A DNA stretch of 64,000 bases from Archangium minus (GTDB lineage: Bacteria > Myxococcota > Myxococcia > Myxococcales > Myxococcaceae): contig NZ_CP043494.1 of NCBI RefSeq assembly GCF_044360475.1, positions 1,922,001 through 1,986,000 of the forward strand. The letters run 5' to 3'. Positions within the stretch are counted from its first letter, which is position 1. Every line of letters starts with the position of its first letter. Shown piece by piece: positions 56,601 through 62,123 of the stretch. A program made the translations under genes and the position numbers. The notes under the pieces were generated by a model, which worked only from the letters and a program-made list of their open reading frames with translations, ran no database searches and was not told the origin of the DNA.

Positions 56601-57516
56601 GGGTGTCGGGGCGGATGGGCTCGGCCCCGTTGAAGGCCACGCGCCAGCAGCTCAAATCCAGGCCCTCGCACTGCTCCGGGCGGATCTTGCGCGTGCACAG
56701 CGCGTACGCGAAGTCCGGACCCCCGCTGGTCGTGCCGCGGTGGCGGGAGATCGCCTGCAGCCAGCGCAGCGGCTGCTGGAGGAAGTCCATCGGCGACATG
56801 AGCACGGCCGGGTAGCCGGTGTAGAGCGGCTGGAGGATGCCGCCGATGAGCCCCATGTCGTGGTACGGCGGCAGCCAGATGATGGCCCGGCTCGTCCGGT
56901 CCTGCTGGAAGCACCGCCGGATCGCATCCAGGTTGTGCAGCAGGTTGCGGTGGGTGAGCGTCACGCCCTTGGGCAGGCTCGTCGAGCCGGAGGTGTACTG
57001 GAAGAAGGCCAGCGAGGTGCTGGAGAGCCTCGGCGGCGTCCAGGCCTCCGAGGCGCCATCGTCGATCTCATCCGAGGCGATCCATCTCAGCCGTGCCAGC
57101 TCGGGCGCGAGCGGATAGAACTGGCGCAGCAGCTCCAGGTGCTCCGTCCGCGTGAGGCCGGCGGCGGCCTGGGCGTCGACGGCGATCGCCTGGAGCCGCA
57201 TCAGCGAGCGGTCGTGCCGCGGCGGGTACACGGGGACGGCCACCATCCCGGCGTAGAGACAGCCGAAGAACGCGGCGATGTACTCGAGCCCCGGCGCGTA
57301 GAGCAGCAGGATGCGGGTGCCCGGCGGCAGCTCCGCCAGCCGCGCGGCGATGGCTCGGGCGCGACGATCCAGCGCGGCGTACGTCAGTCGCTCCTCCTGC
57401 TCCTCGCCGTCCACCAGGAAGGTATAGAGGCCGAAGTCCGGCTCCTGCTGCGCCCGCTCGCGCAGAAGCTCGACCAGCGTGGACGCGCGGGCGTGGGGAT
57501 CGCTGTGATGGCTCAT
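47635..57516 (-). CDS. NRPS: FAAL-ACP-C-A-T-C-A-T-C
   Basis: 3293 residues. A fatty-acyl-AMP ligase loads an acyl chain (FAAL, about 15-585, with YTSGSTSLPKG) onto an ACP (Ser630 in GLDS). Then C1 (about 690-1125, HHLIADF), A1 (1160-1640), T1 (Ser near 1697), C2 (1755-2190, HHIVCDA), A2 (2215-2700), T2 (near 2762), C3 (2815-3245, HHIVSDG) and a basic 45-residue tail. By my unverified manual alignment the Stachelhaus-type codes are about DSEDIAVVSK for A1 (acidic positions suggest a basic residue) and DALWLGGTFK for A2 (Val-like). The protein ends on a C domain without A, T or TE, so another protein must supply the next residue. The upstream NRPS ending A-T-E is a candidate. Confidence 0.95.
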   Translation of the reverse strand: MSHHSDPHARASTLVELLRERAQQEPDFGLYTFLVDGEEQEERLTYAALDRRARAIAARLAELPPGTRILLLYAPGLEYIAAFFGCLYAGMVAVPVYPPRHDRSLMRLQAIAVDAQAAAGLTRTEHLELLRQFYPLAPELARLRWIASDEIDDGASEAWTPPRLSSTSLAFFQYTSGSTSLPKGVTLTHRNLLHNLDAIRRCFQQDRTSRAIIWLPPYHDMGLIGGILQPLYTGYPAVLMSPMDFLQQPLRWLQAISRHRGTTSGGPDFAYALCTRKIRPEQCEGLDLSCWRVAFNGAEPIRPDTLERFTQAFGPIGFRREAFYPCYGLAEATLIVSGSEVGQAPRVEAFDGQALQRGQAVPAEAGHAEAKHFVSSGRNVLEGRLVVVDPETSALRRDGEIGEIWVSSESVAGGYWGQPETTERTFRARLRDSGEGPFLRTGDLGFLRDGELFVTGRAKDLIIIRGLNHYPQDIERTVEQSHPAVRPGSGAAFSVEADGAEQLVVVYEVTAQRAESGLDEVIDAIRRAVTEQHELALHAVVLIEPGTVPKTSSGKIQRHACRAAFLSGELQALASATLSTASTGAAAATEDAPTGSGASPLWREVAEEVSQVLALPVPVTAGQEELGLDSLSSVELQHRLQLRLGVSVPLARLLSSRTLEEIVAAVEAARAADARQWQPERPSGTASGDFPLSYGQRALWFLHQLAPDSAAYHIAAALRVLEPLDEALLRRAVHRLVERHPGLRTTFHAQDGKPFQRLHAQGEVDLRGEDASGWSEDALRTRLREEASLPFELQRGPLLRLRLYRRSGSEQVLLVVVHHLIADFWSLGQLARELSALYPAERDGTAAVLPSPAASYADAVRWEQEQLEGPHGQRLWEYWQRRLSGSPPVLEHLADHPRPPVQTYRGGRRERVLDASLTARLKELFRREATTPFAPLLAAYATLLYRHNGQRELWVGAPSAGRARAELAETVGYFVNSLVLRLELDGGLPFRALMAEVGRTVHEALDHAAMPFSLLVERLAPLRQASRSPLFQTMFSFQQPPPRSEKGLAALAQGTGGARLSLAGVAMESLELELGTAQLDLALSIAELDGRFHAVLEYNADLFKPETIELLLRRYESLLRSAVDQPDAPLAVLQLDTEEDQARWLALGRPLEAPQPACVHTWIEERARLAPEATALVSGEDALTYGALDARANALAWRLRELGVGPDTLVVIYLERSIEQIVAVLGILKAGGAYVPLDPEFSNARRADVLADSGAQLAVTHPSHAAFFAEQGVTVVTVEAGETRREPPPSSVTPEHLAYVIYTSGSTGRPKGVMVTHHALASLVQAERVQFGVVPEDRVLQFNSLSFDSSVEEIFLALCTGATLVLRDAAMLATVEGFLAGCERLAVTLLDLPTAFFHTVAAALAERELSLPTSLRFVIVAGERVRAERVTQWHRHAPPSIHLINVYGPTEATVSATCHDLPAATTTGLDDVPIGRPLRTMGAYVLDGRLAPVPTGGVGELWLTGEGLARGYFRAPALTAERFLADPHSTTPGSRMYRTGDLARLRTDGVLEYLGRADEQVKIRGFRVELGEIESALRACEGVRDALVLLQAEGAGREARLVAYAVAAPEVAPSALRAQLAARLPPYMVPAAIVRLDAFPYGSSGKVDRRALPPPPSASEGEPPSTPTEAALAEIWADVLKLERVGVDQGFFELGGHSLLAMQVISRIRSTLGIELPLRALFEEGTIVALAARIDQAGSAPSPSAAPPLARVDHGAPLPLSFAQQRLWLLARLEPESAAYNMPGTLHLVGRLDVGALEFSLSELMRRHEILRTRLLEQDGEPVQLVEPAVTVPFQADDLRALPPEQRKVRAEELVRAEAALPFDLSRPPLMRARLIRLGEEEHRLVVVLHHIVCDAWSLNILFQDLAELYNARSTSRTAALPELEVQYADFAVWQRRWLQGEVLENQLAHWRKTLEGAPAELELPLAHAARSTAPGPVGVVRRALPAPLMASLQALCHAEGATPFMALLAAFEALLHRHTGQRDLVVGTPVAHRTHGALEGLVGFFVNTLVLRTHVPERASFRELVARVREVTLTALAHQDLPFEKLVEAVRPARTSSRPPFLQLMFLLQDIPGEGPTLSGLRTSFEEVLPEQAKFDLLLEVGQRSDGWAVSWQFDTALLPTEAVARMAEHFERLLQGAVEHPDAPLARLPLLTEAEVAVIARANDTRRGYPRDATLHQRFAEQAARTPDAIALEWADRSLTYGELDRRSNQLAHHLRRRGVTPDARVGLYVRRSFERVIGMLGILKAGGAYLPLEPGYPRERLTLMLADSDARLLLTEAALLPTLEGTTPDRLCLDADWPAIAGEPTEALPDMTRAESLAYVMYTSGSTGQPKGVCVPHRAVIRLVTAPNYAKLSAEDAFLHLAPFSFDAATLEIWGPLLNGGRLVLFPGDGTGLERLEDTLARHRVTALWLTAGLFHNLVEQHPEALAGVRQLLAGGDVLSPTHVRRVLERHPGLQLINGYGPTENTTFTCCHPMAAPGEVEAPVPIGTPITGTRVYILDAGLEPVPLGVPGELYCAGDGLARGYLGRAGLTAERFLPDPFSSEPGSRMYRTGDLACWRADGRIKFLGRVDNQVKVRGFRIEPGEVEAALLGHPAVREVAVVAAGERADTRRLVAHVVLREASAVTASELRGYLEPLLPEHLIPTSVAFHPALPLSPNGKVDRRVLSREPLDGAQAGSSLSAPRTATERTLVSIWSELLGLTRVGINDDFFELGGHSLLATRLVSRVREATGVELPLKALFEGGTVAALAELIDAAHRSRRAASRPLSPVAREGLLPLSYSQQRLWFLAQLEPNASTYNIPGALRLTGALDVAVLERCLRTLLERHEVLRTAFESQEGSPVQRIVPTLKLEVPVEDLRALPAGEREARAREIEKREAERPFELAQPPLLRVRLLRLDEQEHALLVTLHHIVSDGWSLGVLFREMTALYEAFSAGQQDPLPPLPIQYADFAYWQRHWLQGELLERQLHYWRQRLAGAPTRLTLPSALPRPEVPSHRGKLVVGRLGSKDTEALQALSKKEGATLFMTALAAFYALLHRLTGTEDIVVGVPIANRSHPLTEDLIGFFVNTLALRCQVQGTLSFQELLQRVRALTLEAYEHQDVPFERVVDELGINRSLGYNPLFQVLFVLQNAPLPALRLGDLSMSQLAPNFDAVKFDLVVILEERDGGLEASWSYDVDIFDEATIARMHRQYELLLQQLAGGADRSLARLELQTETERKQENVLKGERRASDFERLRRIKPKPVNSQRSDEER

Positions 57517-57713
57517 GAGGTCGGTCTCGGCGGCGGGGTTCCCAGGCTTCTGCTCGCTGGCGGGTCACCCGATTGCTTGGGAAATTCTACGCCCAGTTTT
57601 GCGCCCGTCGCCTCCCGGTGCAAGCGACAGCGGCGGGCCCGCCGGAGGCGTCTGGAGGGGCGCTTCGCGCTGCGGTAACCTCACCCCCCCTCCTGTCACC
57701 ACGTGGGTTCCCC

Positions 57714-59744
57714 TTGAGAATCTGTCTCATCGCGCTTCCCTGGTCGCTGTATCGCCACCCGTCGGCCGCCTTGGGCGCGTTGAGCGCCTACCTGAAGCAG
57801 CAGGAGCCCGGCTTCGAGGTGATCTGCCGCTCGGACTTCCTCGATGCGGCGGTGGCGCTTGGCTTCGGCTGCTACGACAAGATTTCACAGTCCTCGTACG
57901 ACGTCGGGGAGATGCTGTACGCGGCGCTGTGCTTCCCGGAGCGGAAGGAGCAGGTGCGCGACTTCTTTATCTCGCGGATGGAGGAGTCCGGTGCGCCGCT
58001 CGTGGGGCGGGGCAGCTTCCTCGAGCCGGCGATCTACGGAGAGAGCCCGACCTGGGCGAGCGCGTTCGACGTCATCCACTCCCGCCTCGAGGCGCACCTG
58101 GAGCGCGTCGCCGAGGAGGTGGCTGGGCGCTACGAGCTCGTCGGATTGACGACCTGCTTCGGCCAGCTCTTCGCGAACCTGGCGCTCAGCATGCGGCTCA
58201 AGCGGCGCTCCCCCGGGACGCGGATCGTACTCGGGGGCTCAACGGTCTCCGAGCGCGTCGGCCCGTCGCTGCTCCAGGAGCTCGACAGCTTCGACTACGT
58301 CATCCAAGGGGAGGGCGAGCAGCCGCTGCTGGCATTGGCGCGCCGGCTGGCCTCGGGATCCTCCGATGTCAGCGACCTGAAGGGGCTCATCTCGCGAGAG
58401 ACCGCCGGCGCGCTCCCGCGTGGCGCGCCCTTCTGGGAGGTCTCCGACGTCAACAGCCTGCCCATCTCCGACTACAGCGAGTACGCCGCCAAGGCGGAGG
58501 CGCTCAACATCTTCTGGCTGATGACGGTGGAGGGCTCTCGGGGGTGCTGGTGGGATCGGGCCAAGCGGACCGGCAACCCCAAGGCGACGTGCCACTTCTG
58601 CAACCTGAACGTGCAGTGGAACGGCTACCGCGAGAAGGGGGCCGAGCGGCTCGTCTCGGAGGTGGTGGCCCTCAACGAGCGCTACCACAACAACGTCCTC
58701 TTCTTCCTCGACAACATCATCCGCCTCAAGGGGGTGGACGACTTCGCGCGGCGGCTCATCGACACCGGCAAGGACTTCGTCATCTTCTACGAAATGCGCG
58801 CCAACATCCGTCCCCACGAGCTGCTGCTGCTGTGGGAGGCCGGTGTTCGCTTCGTCCAGTTCGGGATCGAGAGCCTCTCCGAGTCATACCTGAAGCGGAT
58901 CGGCAAGGGCACGTCGGTGATCACCAACCTGCAGGTGATGAAGATCTGCCATGAGCTGGGGATCGTGAACGGCGCGAACCTCCTCACCGACTTCCCCGGC
59001 GGGCGGCAGGAGGAGGTGGAGGAGACCTTCGCGACCATCCAGCAGTTCGCGCTCGCCTACGAGCCGCTCTCGGCCAACCGCTTCTGGCTTGGGCGCGGGG
59101 CCACCGTCCAGGTGCTGAACGACGAGTACGGGATCCGCAACCTGCGCAACGCCGACTTCTACCGCGTCGGGCTGCCCGAGCAGCTCTATGAGCGCCTGTG
59201 CCTGCTCGATCTCTCGTACGATCAGGACACACCCGCCGCTGACTGGAGCAGCGTCCGCGTGCTCTGCAAGCAGTGGGGGGCCGCCTACGCCGCCGCCCGC
59301 GCCACCGAGTACCGGCACCTGCTGACGTACCTCGACAGCGGGCACTCCATGCGCATCTTCGACGCGCGGACCGGGGTGCTCCGGAACGTCGTCCTCGAGG
59401 GCCTCGCCCGCGATGTCTACATGTTCTGCGCGGAGATCCGCCGCTGGGAGGAGCTCCGCCGCGAGTTCATCGAGCCGGGCCGGGCCGACGCGGGGCAGCT
59501 CGCGGAGCTGATCGAAACGTGGAACCAGCAGGGCCTGCTCTACCGGGAGGGGACGCACCTGGAGGGAGGGAGGTTCCTCTCGCTGGCGCCCGCCTTCACG
59601 CCCGAGATGGCTGTGCGGCGCATCCGCGCGGCCCACGCGGCGGAGCAGCAACGGCGCGGTGCCGGGGCGTCGTTGCCGGGCCCCCGTCATTCGCTCCAGC
59701 AGGTGGGTGACGCGGTCTCGCAGCCCGTCCAGGTGAAGGCGTAG
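57714..59744 (+). CDS. B12-binding-type radical SAM protein, RiPP rSAM_ocin_1-like
   Basis: 676 residues from TTG 57714, which sits at the start of the domain homology (RICLIALPW); a TTG at 57573 would add a non-conserved N-terminal extension. An N-terminal cobalamin-type domain (RIVLGGSTVSERV, FDYVIQGEGEQPLL) precedes the radical SAM core. The cluster motif is SRGCWW ... CHFCN with 14 residues between the first two Cys (CX14CX2C), longer than the shorter spacing I recall for rSAM_ocin_1 members. GIESLSESYL and NLLTDFPGGRQEE are typical later elements. It is read divergently from the FAAL-NRPS, and no RiPP precursor gene is seen, so it may act on the NRPS product (inference). Confidence 0.85.
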   Translation: MRICLIALPWSLYRHPSAALGALSAYLKQQEPGFEVICRSDFLDAAVALGFGCYDKISQSSYDVGEMLYAALCFPERKEQVRDFFISRMEESGAPLVGRGSFLEPAIYGESPTWASAFDVIHSRLEAHLERVAEEVAGRYELVGLTTCFGQLFANLALSMRLKRRSPGTRIVLGGSTVSERVGPSLLQELDSFDYVIQGEGEQPLLALARRLASGSSDVSDLKGLISRETAGALPRGAPFWEVSDVNSLPISDYSEYAAKAEALNIFWLMTVEGSRGCWWDRAKRTGNPKATCHFCNLNVQWNGYREKGAERLVSEVVALNERYHNNVLFFLDNIIRLKGVDDFARRLIDTGKDFVIFYEMRANIRPHELLLLWEAGVRFVQFGIESLSESYLKRIGKGTSVITNLQVMKICHELGIVNGANLLTDFPGGRQEEVEETFATIQQFALAYEPLSANRFWLGRGATVQVLNDEYGIRNLRNADFYRVGLPEQLYERLCLLDLSYDQDTPAADWSSVRVLCKQWGAAYAAARATEYRHLLTYLDSGHSMRIFDARTGVLRNVVLEGLARDVYMFCAEIRRWEELRREFIEPGRADAGQLAELIETWNQQGLLYREGTHLEGGRFLSLAPAFTPEMAVRRIRAAHAAEQQRRGAGASLPGPRHSLQQVGDAVSQPVQVKA

Positions 59745-59773
59745 GGCGACGAGCCACCACGGCCCTCCGGTGC

Positions 59774-62110
59774 TCAGAGCCGGAGCGTGGTGTACGTGGA
59801 CACGCGCAGGTTCGTCGTCGTCCACGCCGGCAGCCGCGAGCGTGCCTCCTCGAGCGGCGGCGGCCATTCCGCGAAGAAGGCCTGCACGTCCACCGGCACC
59901 TCCTCCCGATCCTTCAGGAGGAGCGAGAGCTCGCGGCTCCCCCCGGGCGAAGAGAGCACGTCGAGGACGTAGCTCGTGTCGTCCGGATCCAGTGGAGGGA
60001 GGGGAGCCGGGAGCAACCAGCCCGCGAGGGTTGTTTTCGGGATCCTCAGCCGGACGAGGTACGCTGTGCCCGGTTCAATGCGCAACCGCACGGTGCGGAG
60101 CGCCGTGCTCTCATCGTAATGCGACTCGAGCACCTTGAGCCCGGGGGCGGGCAGAGCCGCGGGCGGCGTCGGAGCCTCGTAGCCACCGCGAAAGCCCGGC
60201 ATCCGCGCGGTCGCATGGAGTTGTCCGGGCTGCCCGGAGAGCGCCGCGAGTGGATCGGGAAAGTCCCAGCTCGAGAACAGCAGCTTGCTCTGGCCCTCCT
60301 GCTGACGGTGCTCCAGCCAGAGCCGCTTGGGACGCTCGGGCGTGTACGGGAAGTGGAAGATCAGCGCGACCAGGAAGGCCACGCCCACCGTGGCGAACGC
60401 GGCGATCGAGGGGCCGAAGCGGGTGCTCTCCTGGAGAGGGGCGAGCCCGAGCACGGACGCCGAGACCACCGGCAGAGCGACCAGCAGCGCCACCAACGGA
60501 TCGAGCGGCACCCCCAGCCGGAGGTGGCCCGCCACTGGGATGAAGAGCTCCAACAGGGAACGGCCCAACTGCACGGTCAGCACCAGGCCTGGCAACCATC
60601 CTGCGTACAGGGCCGCCAACCGGGCCCGAGGCGAGGTGAAGGCGGAGGCGGCGATCAGCCCGAGCGCGCCGCCCACCGTCCACCACAGCGGAAGGTAGGC
60701 GGTGCCGAGCTCCAGCAGCTGCATGGCCCCGAGCGTCAGCACCCACAGCCAGAGCCCGGCAAGCCACGCCGAGCACATCCGCTCCTGTGAGGGCACTCCC
60801 CGGGAGGTCAGCCTTCGGGCCCATAACGCGCGGGGGAGCAGCGCTCCCGTGATGGAGAGCCCGCCGAAGGCCGCGACGGCCAGCCACGGTGAGGAGTACC
60901 AGCCGTGCGGGCGGTTGAAGGCGTAGTAGGGCAGGAAGGCGAGGGCCACCGGGAGCACCAGCGCCACCACGAGCGAGACCACGAGGAACCCGAGGCCCTC
61001 GACGGCCACGAACAGCCGGATGACCCTCCGCCGCACGGCGAGGACGGTGGCACCGGCCGCGAGCAGCGCGGCGACCGCGGCCCAGGCCCAGGCCCCCTGG
61101 AGGCCGTAACGGATCATCCAGAGCCCCAGCACGTCATAGTAGATGGACGGGCCCGAGGCGCCCTCGGACGGGAATGGCCGCGAGGTGAGCTCGCGCGTGA
61201 CCGCCAGCGCGCTGTCGCCCATGTGCTGGAGGCTGCCGGGCTCCACCCGCTCGGGTCGATCCAATGGGGAGTGCACCGCGTAGCCGTCCTGGAACAGGGC
61301 GAGATCCAGCCCGGGGATCCGCGCGGTCCGGTACACGTGGCCGTCGGTGTTCGCCGGGATCAACTGGTTCTGGAAGAGGTCCTGTCCGAGCACATCGCCG
61401 AAGGGGTCGGGCACGGCGCGGGCATAGGCATCCAGGAGCCAGGAGGCGTCCGGCCCGGCCTGGAAGAGGATCGCCCGTCCACCCAAGCCGGTGGCCTCGA
61501 GGTTCACGAAGGCACGGACCTGGCTCGCCCACCGGTGCTTCATGAATCCAGCCGCGCCGAGCAGGCCATACTCCTCGGCCCCGTTGAAGTTGAAGATGAC
61601 GCTGTTCTCGAGCTCCGGCCCGTTCGCGAGCGCCCGAGCCACCTCGACCATCGCGGCGATGCCGAGCGCATCATCAGCGGCTCCGCTCCCCTCGGGGGCT
61701 GAGTCGTAGTGGGCCGAGAGGAGCACCGCGTCCGGTCTGCGTCCCGGCAGGCGGGCCACCACGTTCTGGGTGCTGTAGGCGATCAGGGTGTCGTCATCGA
61801 GGTAGACCCCCTCCACATCCTGGATCTCCACCTCGATGCGCGGGAGTTCGCGCAGCACGCCGAGCAAGTAGGTGGCGGCCTCCCGGTGGGCGGGGGTGCC
61901 GGGGATGCGTCGGCCGATGTCCTCCGCGAGGTGGCGCATGACGCGCTGAGCGCGCTCCTCGGAGAACTCGGAGGAGGGCGCGTCCGCGGCGAGGGGGCGT
62001 GGCGTCTGGCTCGCACCGCCCTGGATCGCGACGACCGCGAGGACGAGACCCAGGCCAGGCAGCCATGGGCGGAGCGCTTTGTCGCGTGAGGGGGGGCGTG
62101 TCGGGTCCAC
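59774..62110 (-). CDS. Membrane M28 metallopeptidase, ERMP1-like
   Basis: 778 residues from GTG 62110, 13 nt after the upstream NRPS stop. A hydrophobic segment (about residues 15-33) precedes the M28 catalytic domain: SAHYDSAPEGSGAADDALG (His134, Asp146), NFNGAEEYGLLG (Glu179/180) and AVHSPLDRPE (His). About eight hydrophobic segments follow in the middle and there is a soluble C-terminal region. The arrangement is that of ERMP1-like M28 peptidases. It probably faces the periplasm. In a peptide-natural-product operon this suggests maturation or self-protection by removing an N-terminal residue or acyl-amino-acid cap, but this is not proven. Confidence 0.87.
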   Translation of the reverse strand: MDPTRPPSRDKALRPWLPGLGLVLAVVAIQGGASQTPRPLAADAPSSEFSEERAQRVMRHLAEDIGRRIPGTPAHREAATYLLGVLRELPRIEVEIQDVEGVYLDDDTLIAYSTQNVVARLPGRRPDAVLLSAHYDSAPEGSGAADDALGIAAMVEVARALANGPELENSVIFNFNGAEEYGLLGAAGFMKHRWASQVRAFVNLEATGLGGRAILFQAGPDASWLLDAYARAVPDPFGDVLGQDLFQNQLIPANTDGHVYRTARIPGLDLALFQDGYAVHSPLDRPERVEPGSLQHMGDSALAVTRELTSRPFPSEGASGPSIYYDVLGLWMIRYGLQGAWAWAAVAALLAAGATVLAVRRRVIRLFVAVEGLGFLVVSLVVALVLPVALAFLPYYAFNRPHGWYSSPWLAVAAFGGLSITGALLPRALWARRLTSRGVPSQERMCSAWLAGLWLWVLTLGAMQLLELGTAYLPLWWTVGGALGLIAASAFTSPRARLAALYAGWLPGLVLTVQLGRSLLELFIPVAGHLRLGVPLDPLVALLVALPVVSASVLGLAPLQESTRFGPSIAAFATVGVAFLVALIFHFPYTPERPKRLWLEHRQQEGQSKLLFSSWDFPDPLAALSGQPGQLHATARMPGFRGGYEAPTPPAALPAPGLKVLESHYDESTALRTVRLRIEPGTAYLVRLRIPKTTLAGWLLPAPLPPLDPDDTSYVLDVLSSPGGSRELSLLLKDREEVPVDVQAFFAEWPPPLEEARSRLPAWTTTNLRVSTYTTLRL

Positions 62111-62123
62111 GTCTCGTCCGGTG

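Noticed and set aside
57631..57644. CGGCGGGCCCGCCG palindrome in the divergent NRPS/radical SAM promoter region
   Set aside because: A pure G/C palindrome of this size is expected by chance at this base composition; no repeat of it was seen nearby.
57517..57713. RiPP precursor peptide for the rSAM_ocin_1-like enzyme
   Set aside because: No short ORF with leader-core features in the divergent gap, and only 29 nt separate the radical SAM and M28 genes on the other side.
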